A stretch of 64,000 nucleotides of DNA from the NCBI RefSeq assembly GCF_002794355.1, contig NZ_PGOI01000007.1, positions 310,001 to 374,000 on the forward strand, in the 5' to 3' direction. The notes under the pieces were generated by a model. That model worked only from the letters and a program-made list of their open reading frames with translations. It searched no databases and was not told where the DNA came from. This document shows positions 8,907 through 16,638 of this stretch, piece after piece; position 1 is the stretch's first letter; every line of letters begins with the position of its first letter. This DNA comes from Pseudorhodobacter sp. MZDSW-24AT (lineage in GTDB: Bacteria; Pseudomonadota; Alphaproteobacteria; Rhodobacterales; Rhodobacteraceae). Made by a program: the position numbers and the translations under genes.

Positions 8907-9389
8907 ATGATGACCCAGACAGAAGCCCCTCCTGACTCTGCGCCAAAAAGAAAGGGCAAGTTGCCGCTTGTCATCGGGCTGGCGGGTGCCATCGCCCTTG
9001 GCGGAGGCGGATTTTATGCAACCTATTCAGGCATGATCCTTGGCGCGGGAGAGGAGGAAGAGTCTACGCCCGCTCATGCGGCCTTGCCCGACATCACATT
9101 TGTGCCGGTCGATCCGATCACGATCAGCCTTGGCCCGCAGTCCAGTGCGCGCCACCTGCGATTCGCTTCACAGCTCGAAGTGAGCAGCCCCTATGCCGCA
9201 GAGGTTCAGTTGCTGCTTCCTCGCATTTCGGACGTGTTGAACAGCTATCTGCGTGCGGTTGAACTGGCGCAGCTGGAAGACCCGTCCGCCCTGATGCGTC
9301 TCAAGTCGCAGATGTTGCGCCGGGTGCAGATCGTCACCGGTCAGGACCGGGTGCGCGATCTGCTGATTTCCGAATTCGTTCTGAACTGA
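8907..9389 (+). CDS. fliL: Flagellar basal-body protein FliL
   Basis: Single-pass inner-membrane protein that surrounds or stabilises the stator. The 160-aa protein has a basic N-terminus (APKRKGK), one transmembrane helix (LPLVIGLAGAIALGGGGFYA) and a periplasmic domain with ITFVPVDPITISLGP…ARHLRFASQLEV…VLNSYLRAVE…LLISEFVLN, the usual FliL pattern. The gene has two possible ATG codons in tandem (MMTQ). It leads the rightward stator transcript and diverges from fliF across the CtrA-like site. Confidence 0.93.
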   Translation: MMTQTEAPPDSAPKRKGKLPLVIGLAGAIALGGGGFYATYSGMILGAGEEEESTPAHAALPDITFVPVDPITISLGPQSSARHLRFASQLEVSSPYAAEVQLLLPRISDVLNSYLRAVELAQLEDPSALMRLKSQMLRRVQIVTGQDRVRDLLISEFVLN

Positions 9390-9400
9390 CGGGAGGGGTC

Positions 9401-9787
9401 ATGAACGTGATCGCCGATTTTCTTCTCGCGACCGGCGCCTTTACCACGGCGATTTATTGTCTTGTGTTGTCGCGTCGCCTGAAGCGGTTCACAGCGCTGG
9501 AGACCGGGATGGGCGGCGCGATTGCGGTGCTCTCAGCACAGGTTGATGATATGACAAAGGCACTTGAACGTGCGCGCGGCTCTGCGCATGCCTCTTCATC
9601 GGCGTTGGAAGATCAAGTGCGCCGTGCCGAGGCTGCCGCAGCGCGGCTGGAGCTGATTCTGGCGTCTCTCCATGATATGCCCGACGCGATTCCCGACACG
9701 CCCACGGCGACCGAAAACCTCGAAGACCGCCGGCCTCGCTTTGTCCGCCGCCGCCCCGAGCGCACGAGTTTGCGAGTGGCGGAATGA
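9401..9787 (+). CDS. Conserved flagellar-cluster protein, one TM helix plus coiled coil
   Basis: A 128-aa protein with one N-terminal membrane helix (MNVIADFLLATGAFTTAIYCLVL), a basic stretch (SRRLKRF) and a helical coiled-coil-like region (LSAQVDDMTKALERA…LEDQVRRAEAAAARLELILASL, residues about 40-95). The tail is proline- and arginine-rich (RRPRFVRRRPERTSLRVAE). It starts 11 bp after fliL, and its stop overlaps the start of the MotE-like gene (ATGA). I do not recognise a named family; similar small proteins occur between fliL and the MotE-like gene in Rhodobacterales. A scaffolding role next to FliL and the stator is an inference from context. Confidence 0.7.
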   Translation: MNVIADFLLATGAFTTAIYCLVLSRRLKRFTALETGMGGAIAVLSAQVDDMTKALERARGSAHASSSALEDQVRRAEAAAARLELILASLHDMPDAIPDTPTATENLEDRRPRFVRRRPERTSLRVAE

Positions 9788-10353
9788 AGCTGAGGGCGTT
9801 TTTGTCAGGTCGTGGCACGCTTGCCCTGTTGGCGTTGGTTCTGGCGGCAGGGGGCGCATTGCGCTTGGGTCATGGAATCGGCAGTGCGATGGCGTTGCAG
9901 GCTGCGGAAGAGGCCACGCCTCAGCATGAGCCGCTGCAATGCCCCGAGCCGCCCGCGGCGCTGGCGCAGGCCCTGCGCGACCGGGATGCTGCCCTTGCTG
10001 CCCGCGAAATTGCCTTGCAGGACAGACTGGCCGCACTTGCCCTTGCCGATGAAGCATTGGCTCAGCGGCTGGAAGAGTTGCAGTCGGTAGAAGCGCGCCT
10101 GCGGGACACCTTGGCCATCGCCGATGGTGCGGCGGAAAAAGATTTGCAGCGCCTGACCGCCGTTTACGAAGCCATGAAGCCGGCCGAGGCCGCTGCCATC
10201 TTTGAGACCATGGCGCAGGAATTTGCAGCCGGCTTTCTGGGCCGCATGCGCCCCGATGCCGCCGCTGCGATTCTGGCGGGGATGACGCCAGAAACAGCCT
10301 ATTCGGTCAGTGTGTTGATTGCTGGCCGAAATGCCCTTGCGCCTAAGGAGTGA
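9784..10353 (+). CDS. MotE-like periplasmic flagellar chaperone/stator accessory protein
   Basis: A 189-aa protein with an N-terminal membrane helix or signal (LLALVLAAGGALRLGHGIGSAMAL) and a long heptad-rich helix (about residues 60-115, ALRDRDAALAAREIALQDRL…). The C-terminal domain resembles the MgtE N-domain: AVYEAMKPAEAAAIFETM…GFLGRMRPDAAAAILAGM. This architecture is that of MotE, which chaperones MotC in rhizobia. It overlaps the preceding gene by 4 bp and lies 64 bp before motA. No motC is recognisable by sequence here, but a large periplasmic protein follows motA. Confidence 0.82.
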   Translation: MKLRAFLSGRGTLALLALVLAAGGALRLGHGIGSAMALQAAEEATPQHEPLQCPEPPAALAQALRDRDAALAAREIALQDRLAALALADEALAQRLEELQSVEARLRDTLAIADGAAEKDLQRLTAVYEAMKPAEAAAIFETMAQEFAAGFLGRMRPDAAAAILAGMTPETAYSVSVLIAGRNALAPKE

Positions 10354-10417
10354 AGGTCAGCCTTTCTTCACGCTTCAATGTGATGGTCGGACAGAGCAGC
10401 AACAGGATGGGAACTGG

Positions 10418-11287
10418 ATGTTCGGATTCATTGGTATTGGGGTGATCTTCTTGATGGTCTTCGGCGGCTATGTCCTTGCCGGCGGAAAACTGGGGATCAT
10501 CCTGCACTCTTTGCCTTTCGAGATGATGATGATTGGCGGCGCAGCGGTCGGCGCCTTCCTGATTTCAAACGATATTTCCGTGGTCAAGCACACTGCGAAA
10601 GACATCGGAAAAGTGTTCAAGGGCGCCCACTGGAAGCCCGGAGATTACCGCGACTTGCTGTGTCTGCTGTTCGAATTGATTCGACTTGCACGCGTCAATC
10701 CGGTCGGCCTTGAAGAGCATGTGGAAAATCCCGAAAGCTCCACGATTTTCGGTCGATATCCGAAGATTCAGAAGGATCACGAGGCGGTCGATATGATCTG
10801 TGACACGTTCCGTGCAGCTTCGATGAATTACGACGACCCCCATCAGGTCGAAGAGGTGCTCGACAAGCGCATGGAGGCAACGCAATCCCATGCTTTGCAT
10901 TCCAGCCACGCATTACAATCCATGGCCGATGCTCTCCCTGCTCTTGGGATTGTTGCCGCTGTCTTGGGCGTCATCAAGACGATGGGATCGATCGACCAAC
11001 CCCCCGAAATTCTTGGCAAGATGATTGGCGGGGCTTTGGTTGGCACGTTTTTGGGTGTTTTCCTGGCCTACGGGATCGTGGGTCCCTTCGCCGCGCGCGT
11101 CAAAGCCGTCGTCGATGATGACGGGCATTTTTACCAACTGATCCGGGAGGTATTGATTGCAAATTTGCACAACCATCCCGCCAACATCTGCATTGAGGTG
11201 GGCCGTCAGAATACGCCGCATTCCGTCCGCCCCAGCTTTGGCGATCTCGAAGAGGCGTTGCGCGGTCTCAAACAGGAGGCGGCATGA
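10418..11287 (+). CDS. motA: Flagellar motor stator protein MotA
   Basis: Proton-channel subunit of the flagellar stator. The 289-aa protein has four membrane segments: MFGFIGIGVIFLMVFGGYVL, LPFEMMMIGGAAVGAFLIS, LPALGIVAAVLGVIKTM and GALVGTFLGVFLAYGIVGPF. A large cytoplasmic loop carries conserved charged residues (LARVNPVGLEEHVENPESS, PHQVEEVLDKRM), and GTFLGVFLAYGIVGP is a MotA signature. The start MFGFIGIG is chosen because an upstream frame of 33 codons overlaps the MotE-like gene. The usual partner motB is not adjacent; instead the stop overlaps the ATG of a 728-aa periplasmic protein (ATGA). Confidence 0.96.
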   Translation: MFGFIGIGVIFLMVFGGYVLAGGKLGIILHSLPFEMMMIGGAAVGAFLISNDISVVKHTAKDIGKVFKGAHWKPGDYRDLLCLLFELIRLARVNPVGLEEHVENPESSTIFGRYPKIQKDHEAVDMICDTFRAASMNYDDPHQVEEVLDKRMEATQSHALHSSHALQSMADALPALGIVAAVLGVIKTMGSIDQPPEILGKMIGGALVGTFLGVFLAYGIVGPFAARVKAVVDDDGHFYQLIREVLIANLHNHPANICIEVGRQNTPHSVRPSFGDLEEALRGLKQEAA

Positions 11288-13470
11288 AATACCTTTGCCT
11301 CCTTCTGTGCCTGCTTGGAATGCCCGCGCTGGCGCAAGGCGTGAATGTGAAATCTGGCGAACACGGTCCTTTCACGCGTCTGGTTTTCACTTATTCCGAA
11401 CCGGTAGACTGGGTTCTTGGTCGGTCGGCGCAAGGCTATGCGCTGCGGCTCAAGGGGCCAAGCCGTGTTTACGATCTTTCCGATGTTTACCGCCGTATCA
11501 CACGAGATCGCCTGCGCAGCATTTGGGTCGATCCCGTAAGCAACGACCTCCTTCTTGGCGTCGACTGCGCCTGTCACGCCATCCCATTTGAACTCGGCCC
11601 GACCGTGCTCGTGATCGACATCAGGGATGGGCCACCCCCGACCGGTTCCAGTTTTGAATTGAGCTTGGAAGAGGGCAGCCCGCTAGCGCCGCTTCAGGCC
11701 GCAGAGCGAAAACGACCGCGGCGCAGCAACCGGGTTCAGCCTGTGTATGATTGGCTGGCGCACCCCACTGCCGCAGCCGGACACAACGCCTTGGCCCCCG
11801 ACTCGCTTGCGGACGACCTGCGGCTCAAGGAGTTTCGCGCCATGTTGATTGCGGAGGTCGGACGGGGCGCAACCCAAGGTGTGGTGGAGGTGGCCGTTCC
11901 GGAAGAAAGAATGCCGCAGGAGCCGTCTGGGGCCCCGAACCAAGAAGAGCCGAACAATGCGCGCGCCGCATTGGATGCCTTGCCGGGAATAGACATCAGC
12001 ACCGACCGGACTGCTGCGCCCGATGTCACCGTCGTGGGGGCAAACTGCCCTGAGCCGACAGACATGGCGAGCGCTGCGCCACCTGAGGGAGAGGATGCCG
12101 TCACACTGCTCGCACAGGCGCGCGCCAACGTGCTCACGGAGTTTGACATCCCCGATCCCACGCAAGTGACCCAGGCGGTCGATACTTATCTGTACTTTGG
12201 CTTGGGCGCCGAGGCGCGATGGATGCTCGACAGCTTTCTGCCGGTCGGTCAGTCAGACCCTTTGCGCCGAAGTATTTCATTTTTGGTTGACGGAGCGCCC
12301 CTGCCAGACAATCCGTTCGAGGGAATGCAGAATTGTGACTCGGCAGCGGCGCTCTGGGCACTGCTCGCGGCGGACGACCGCGCGCCGCTGGCTTTCGTCA
12401 ACGGTGCGGCCGTCAGCCGGTCTTTTCTGGCAATGCCCGCGGAACTGCGTGCCGCGCTGGGGCCGGACATTGCAAGGCGCTTGCTGGCCTCGGGCGATGC
12501 CGCCAATGCTGAAGTGGTGCGCCAGGCCTTTGCGCGCGCGACTTCTGAAGAAAATCCTGCTGTCGGCCTGCTCGCGGCCACCCAAGCTCTCCAAGCAGGC
12601 GATCCTGCTGCGGCCGAGGCCGCACTCCCACAGGACGCGCAGGGAGAAAACGCGCTGACCCGCCTGCTGACACTTGTCGAAGCACGATTTCAGCAGCGTA
12701 AAGCGGTCGATGGCAAAGACCTTGAGGCTTTGGAGGCCTTTGCCTTTGAGCATGGCGATGGCCCTCTGCGCCCGCAGCTTGACCGCGCCTTGGCGCATGC
12801 CGCCGCGCTGGGGGGCGATTATGCAGCTGCTTTTGGCCATGCGGGGCAAGATTTGGCCTTGGAACGGGATGTCTGGATGCTCTTGGCTGAGACAGGCACG
12901 GAAACGCCTTTGCTCACCTTCGCGGTCGGCCTTGACGCCACGCAGCGCGCAGCGCTTCCCTCAAGCATACGCGGAAAAATTGCCGAACGGCTGCTCGCCG
13001 CAGGATTGCCCAATGCCGCGACCGAATGGGTTCAATCTGACGACCCTGACAGTGATATCGCCGCGCGCATTGCCTTGGCCAATGGGGATTCTCGCGGCGC
13101 GCTGCGCATGCTCTCCCGTCTGGTGCCCGAGGTCGACCCGGACCTTCTCGCCACCGCCTATATCGCTTCCGGAGAGTTTGGGGCCGCAGCAAACGCCTAT
13201 CGGACGGCGGGCAATGTTGCGCAGGCGGCACGGCTTGAACGTTGGGGCGGCAATTGGGCGGCGCCGAGTGGCCCTGAGGCCGAAGATGCAGATGTTTGGG
13301 AAACGGTCGCCGACTATGCCACCTCAAAGCCGGATGATCCTGCTACACCTGTTCTGCAATCGGGTCAGGCCCGGCTTGAGGTCAGTGCCAGCACCCGTCA
13401 GGCGATTGCAGATCTGCTGGCCGCTACCCCTCTGCCCGAGCGTCCTGATGGTGCAGCGCCTGACCTATGA
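11284..13470 (+). CDS. Large exported flagellar-cluster protein: AMIN-like domain plus helical repeats
   Basis: A 728-aa protein with a clear signal peptide (MKYLCLLLCLLGMPALAQG). Residues about 20-115 alternate beta-strand patterns in the manner of an AMIN-like beta-sandwich (VNVKSGEHGPFTRLVFTYSEP…GYALRLKG…TVLVIDIRDG). Residues about 120-280 are low complexity. Residues about 285-700 are Ala/Leu-rich helical repeats resembling SEL1/TPR arrays (AVDTYLYFGLGAEARWML, LAATQALQAGDPAAAEAAL, ANGDSRGALRML, AYIASGEFGAAANAYRTAGN). Its ATG overlaps the motA stop, so it is made together with MotA. It occupies the place that motB or motC holds in other organisms but has no OmpA/peptidoglycan-binding signature I can see. 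Function unknown; a periplasmic stator or wall-associated role is inferred. Confidence 0.8.
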   Translation: MKYLCLLLCLLGMPALAQGVNVKSGEHGPFTRLVFTYSEPVDWVLGRSAQGYALRLKGPSRVYDLSDVYRRITRDRLRSIWVDPVSNDLLLGVDCACHAIPFELGPTVLVIDIRDGPPPTGSSFELSLEEGSPLAPLQAAERKRPRRSNRVQPVYDWLAHPTAAAGHNALAPDSLADDLRLKEFRAMLIAEVGRGATQGVVEVAVPEERMPQEPSGAPNQEEPNNARAALDALPGIDISTDRTAAPDVTVVGANCPEPTDMASAAPPEGEDAVTLLAQARANVLTEFDIPDPTQVTQAVDTYLYFGLGAEARWMLDSFLPVGQSDPLRRSISFLVDGAPLPDNPFEGMQNCDSAAALWALLAADDRAPLAFVNGAAVSRSFLAMPAELRAALGPDIARRLLASGDAANAEVVRQAFARATSEENPAVGLLAATQALQAGDPAAAEAALPQDAQGENALTRLLTLVEARFQQRKAVDGKDLEALEAFAFEHGDGPLRPQLDRALAHAAALGGDYAAAFGHAGQDLALERDVWMLLAETGTETPLLTFAVGLDATQRAALPSSIRGKIAERLLAAGLPNAATEWVQSDDPDSDIAARIALANGDSRGALRMLSRLVPEVDPDLLATAYIASGEFGAAANAYRTAGNVAQAARLERWGGNWAAPSGPEAEDADVWETVADYATSKPDDPATPVLQSGQARLEVSASTRQAIADLLAATPLPERPDGAAPDL

Positions 13471-13528
13471 CATCTTGAAAAGGAGGGACGCGATACATCT
13501 TGGCGGCCCGAACCGCAGGCCAGCCCCG

Positions 13529-14062
13529 TCAGGCGGCGGGAGAGGTTTCCGGTGCCGCGTTCGCCAGCATCCCGAGGCACCAGTTGAAAACCATGTCTTC
13601 ATCCACGGGCAAAAAAGATGCCAAACCGTCAGAAAACAGATCAAAGCCCGCGCGATTCTTTTCAGCTACACTGGTCAGCACCGGCACGCCCAGCGCGATG
13701 GCTTCGGCGATCACCGGCCGAAAGCCCCGGCCCTCGGCTTCCTGCTTGCCAAACTTGTTCACGATGAGCAGGTGCGGCCTTGCCCTGTGCAACTGCTCGG
13801 CGACCAAACCCGCCGCTTCTTCCAGCCCTGCCGTGTCCAACCTGCAGCCAGTCGCATGGCGCCCAAGCGACTGGCTGATCCGGATCACGCGCCCTCCGCC
13901 CAAAAGGCGCAGGTCCATCAGGCAGGGGCTGTCCGGATCGGTTTCGGTGTTCACCTGAACGACGCCGCCCAGCAACACGCCCTGCGCCGTCAAGCGCGCC
14001 GCGACCCGGGCCAGAAGCGTGTCGCCCGCCCCGCGCGCGGGGGCAGAGATAAAGCCCAGCAT
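13529..14062 (-). CDS. DUF2478 (NTPase-like) protein
   Basis: A 177-aa cytoplasmic protein that matches DUF2478 in layout. It starts MLGFISAPARGAGDTLLARVAARL, where a P-loop would sit in true NTPases, but no GxxGK(S/T) is present. It continues GVLLGGVVQVNT, DLRLLGGGRVIRISQSLG, a region rich in charged helices, LLIVNKFGKQEAEGRGFRPVIAEAI and VPVLTSV. DUF2478 proteins are often found near molybdenum or molybdopterin genes, and here it lies head-to-head with mobA across about 100 bp. The family's reaction is unknown. A longer in-frame extension over mobA is rejected as antisense. Confidence 0.82.
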   Translation of the reverse strand: MLGFISAPARGAGDTLLARVAARLTAQGVLLGGVVQVNTETDPDSPCLMDLRLLGGGRVIRISQSLGRHATGCRLDTAGLEEAAGLVAEQLHRARPHLLIVNKFGKQEAEGRGFRPVIAEAIALGVPVLTSVAEKNRAGFDLFSDGLASFLPVDEDMVFNWCLGMLANAAPETSPAA

Positions 14063-14161
14063 CTTTGCCCCAGCCCTTTCTGTACATCGGCTTGCCAGCC
14101 CTGTGACCTGATTACAATATGGCCTTCCTGCGCGAAAGCGCCACCTTGGGACAGGATGACC

Positions 14162-14755
14162 ATGCAACTGGGTGTGATACTGGCAGGCGGACAGGCGCGG
14201 CGCATGGGGGGCGACGACAAAAGCCTGCGCCAATTGAATGGCCAAACGCTGATGGCCCGCGTGATTCAGCGGCTGGCGCCGCAAGTGCAGGCGCTTGCCA
14301 TCAATGCCAATGGCGATGCTGCCCGATTTTCGGCCTTTGGCCTTCCCGTGCTGCCCGATTCGCTGCCGTGCTTTCCCGGGCCCTTGGCCGGGGTGCTGGC
14401 GGCAATGGACTGGGCCGCCAGCCTGGAGGAGGAAAGCGTGGTCACCGTGGCCGCAGACACGCCGTTCTTTCCTGCCGATCTGGTGCCGCGTCTGCTTGCC
14501 GCTGCGCAGAATGGCCTTGCCCTTGCCGCCACGGGGACGCCAAGCGCCCCTCAGTGGCACCCTACATTTGGTCTTTGGCCCACCAGAATACGCAACACCT
14601 TGCGAGATGATCTGCACGGCGGACAGCGCAAGGTGCTCGACTGGGCGCTGCGCCAAGGCGCGCAGCCCGCCTTTTTCACCGAGCAGGGAGATACGTTTTT
14701 CAACATCAACACGCCCGACGATCTTGCCGCAGCGCAGCACCGCCATGATCTTTGA
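14162..14755 (+). CDS. mobA: Molybdenum cofactor guanylyltransferase
   Basis: Transfers GMP from GTP to molybdopterin to make the guanine dinucleotide cofactor used by DMSO-reductase-family enzymes. The 197-aa protein shows the nucleotidyltransferase signature LAGGQARRMGGDDK at the N-terminus, LPVLPDSLPCFPGPLAGVLAA and the metal-binding VAADTPFFP. The C-terminal NINTPDDLAAA is also typical. Of two in-frame ATGs I choose the second (MQLGVILAGG), 7 nt after GGGACAGG; the first is 6 bp upstream. It overlaps the following gene by 11 bp. Confidence 0.93.
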   Translation: MQLGVILAGGQARRMGGDDKSLRQLNGQTLMARVIQRLAPQVQALAINANGDAARFSAFGLPVLPDSLPCFPGPLAGVLAAMDWAASLEEESVVTVAADTPFFPADLVPRLLAAAQNGLALAATGTPSAPQWHPTFGLWPTRIRNTLRDDLHGGQRKVLDWALRQGAQPAFFTEQGDTFFNINTPDDLAAAQHRHDL

Positions 14756-15605
14756 GCGCACCGCCATCCTTGATTGGTCCGCCGCCAAGGGCCCGAGGCG
14801 TGGGAAAGATTCCATCTGGCTGGCCATCGCCACCGCGCAGAGCTGTCGCGCGCAGAATATCCCCACACGGGCTGAGGCAGAAGCAGCCCTAACGCAGCTG
14901 ATCGCCGAATCCCTCAGCAAAACTCAGCGCCTGCTCATCGGCGCTGATTTCGCCTTTGGTGCGCCGCAAGGCTTTATTCCCCGGCTGACCGGCCGGGCAG
15001 AGGCCTTGTCTTGGTGGGGATGGCTGGCGCAGCGCGTTACCGACACGCCCGGAAACCACAGCAATTACCGCCAGATCGCCGCACAGATGAACAGTGCCTT
15101 CCCCGGGGATGGCCCGTTCTGGGGCAATGGAGAGAAGGTTGAAACCCCCGGCCTGCCCCGGCTGAAGCCGCCCTTGCCGCTGGGGCTGGCGCTGCACCGG
15201 GCCACCGACCTCGCGGCCCGCGCGCCCGGATCGGCGCCAAAACCCATCTGGCAACTGGCGGGCGCCGGAGCTGTCGGCGCGCAGGTGTTGACGGGCCTGC
15301 CGATGCTGGAACGGCTGCGCCAGCGCTTTGCCGGACAGATCTCGGTCTGGCCGTTTCAGGCCCCCACCACCCCCATCGTTCTGGCCGAGGTATACCCTTC
15401 GCTTTTGTCAGATGCCGTGCGCCGCCACTGCGCCGCGACAGGCCAAGTACCGGATGAGGCGCAGGTGCGCCTTCTCGCCACTGCGCTGCACCGCCTGTCG
15501 CCCGATCAGCGCGCGCAGCTTTTCGCCCTGCCCCACCCCGTGCCCGAGGAAGGCTGGATCCTGGGCGCAGGCCAGGGGGCGCTCCTGCAAACTGCCCTAG
15601 GCTGA
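14745..15605 (+). CDS. Uncharacterised protein coupled to mobA
   Basis: A 286-aa cytoplasmic protein that begins inside mobA (11-bp overlap). It has a conserved-looking N-terminus MIFERTAILDWSAAKGPRRGKDSIW, a GADFAFGAPQGF segment and WWGWLAQRVTD. Further on come FPGDGPFWGNGEKVETPGLPRLKPPLPLGL and IWQLAGAGAVGAQVLTGLPML, then a helical C-terminus. The DWSAAKG and IGADFAFG segments recall nuclease-like or RNase-H-like DUF429 proteins, but I cannot assign it firmly. Homologues are sometimes annotated as molybdopterin guanine dinucleotide synthesis proteins because of this linkage. It overlaps the opposite-strand tusA-like gene by 9 bp. Confidence 0.7.
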   Translation: MIFERTAILDWSAAKGPRRGKDSIWLAIATAQSCRAQNIPTRAEAEAALTQLIAESLSKTQRLLIGADFAFGAPQGFIPRLTGRAEALSWWGWLAQRVTDTPGNHSNYRQIAAQMNSAFPGDGPFWGNGEKVETPGLPRLKPPLPLGLALHRATDLAARAPGSAPKPIWQLAGAGAVGAQVLTGLPMLERLRQRFAGQISVWPFQAPTTPIVLAEVYPSLLSDAVRRHCAATGQVPDEAQVRLLATALHRLSPDQRAQLFALPHPVPEEGWILGAGQGALLQTALG

Positions 15606-15836
15606 TCCTTTGCGGATCAGAAACACCCGCGCCGTCCCCTCTTGTTCCGAGGAGAGCAGCACATCCCCCGACTGGCTGCAAAAATGCGGCAGGTCGATCA
15701 CCGCGGCCGGATCGGTCGCCACCACCCGCAGCACCTGCCCGGGCTGCATCGCCAGCAGCCGTTTGCGCGCGCGCAGCACCGGCAGCGGGCACAAAAGCCC
15801 CGCCGCATCCACTTCATCATCCCATGCGCGGGTCAC
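15597..15836 (-). CDS. TusA-family sulfurtransferase-like protein
   Basis: A 79-aa protein of the SirA/TusA fold. The key motif AAGLLCPLPVLRARKRL contains the conserved Cys-Pro-x-Pro (CPLP) that carries persulfide in TusA. It continues LAMQPGQVLRVVATDPAAVIDLPHFC, typical of the family, and has a second Cys (HFCSQSG). No in-frame ATG exists; the GTG start overlaps the kdsB stop as GTGA, showing coupling to kdsB. The biological link between a sulfur carrier and the KDO operon is unclear. Confidence 0.87.
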   Translation of the reverse strand: MTRAWDDEVDAAGLLCPLPVLRARKRLLAMQPGQVLRVVATDPAAVIDLPHFCSQSGDVLLSSEQEGTARVFLIRKGSA

Positions 15837-16636
15837 GCCCAGCCCATCCGCTTCAGATAGCCTTCGATCAGCGGCACATCGCTGGGGTTGTTCAACTCCC
15901 AGAACATCGCGCCGGGGGCCGAGACCTCGACCATGCGGATCGGATGGCCGTTCTCCAGAAAGCGCAACTGCTCCAGCCCTTCCAAGCCCTCCAGCGGCCC
16001 CGGCTCCCATGCCTGATAGGCGGCAAGTGCGGCGGGACGATAGGCGTAGACGCCGACATGATGAAACACCGGCACGATGCCATCGACCACGCCGCGCCCG
16101 TTGGTAAAGGGGATCACCTCTTTCGAGAAATAGAGCGCCCGGCCCGCACGATCGGCCACCACCGTGGTGGCGCCCACCCGGCCCGCACGCCGATCCGCCA
16201 GCAGGTTCTCCACCGTTTCGGCATCGCAGCGCAGATAGGGCGTCGCCATCCCGCAGCCCGGATCGGCCCGCATCGCCTCGATCAGCGCAGTCACGAAATG
16301 CGCGGGGGTCAGCGGTGCATCGCCTTGCAGGTTCACTACGATATCCGCCGTGATCCCCGCCCGCGCCACCGCTTCGGCCACGCGTTCGGTGCCATTGCGG
16401 CAGCTTTCCGAGGTCATGATGACCTCGGCCCCGATCCGGGCCGCCTCCTCCGCAATGCGCGCATCATCGGTGGCCACATAAATCGGGATCACCCCGCCCG
16501 AGGCCGCGCGCGCCGCCAGCACCGACCGCTCGATCAGACTGCGCGCCTCGCCCCCCGCCCCGGTCAGCGCCACCAGCGGCTTGCCGGGATAGCGCGTGCT
16601 GGCATAGCGCGCGGGAATGATGATGCAGGCATCCAT
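15833..16636 (-). CDS. kdsB: 3-deoxy-manno-octulosonate cytidylyltransferase (CMP-KDO synthetase)
   Basis: Activates KDO with CTP for lipopolysaccharide or capsule synthesis. The 267-aa nucleotidyltransferase shows the N-terminal IIIPARYASTRYPGKPL, YVATDDARIAEEA, NLQGDAPL (the metal site) and the C-terminal PLIEGYLKRMGWA. I choose the ATG (MDACIIIPAR), eight bases after AAGGGG; a GTG two codons earlier overlaps the kdsA stop (GTGA). It is the fifth gene of slyX-abrB-kdsD-kdsA-kdsB-tusA. Confidence 0.95.
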   Translation of the reverse strand: MDACIIIPARYASTRYPGKPLVALTGAGGEARSLIERSVLAARAASGGVIPIYVATDDARIAEEAARIGAEVIMTSESCRNGTERVAEAVARAGITADIVVNLQGDAPLTPAHFVTALIEAMRADPGCGMATPYLRCDAETVENLLADRRAGRVGATTVVADRAGRALYFSKEVIPFTNGRGVVDGIVPVFHHVGVYAYRPAALAAYQAWEPGPLEGLEGLEQLRFLENGHPIRMVEVSAPGAMFWELNNPSDVPLIEGYLKRMGWA

Positions 16637-16638
16637 GG

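Noticed and set aside
13500-13958. Rightward frame after the orphan Shine-Dalgarno
   Set aside because: TTG start 13 nt from the site and antisense to the DUF2478 gene; Ser/Arg-rich.
14063-14920. N-terminal extension of the DUF2478 frame
   Set aside because: Runs antisense through mobA; the ATG at 14062 starts the conserved protein.
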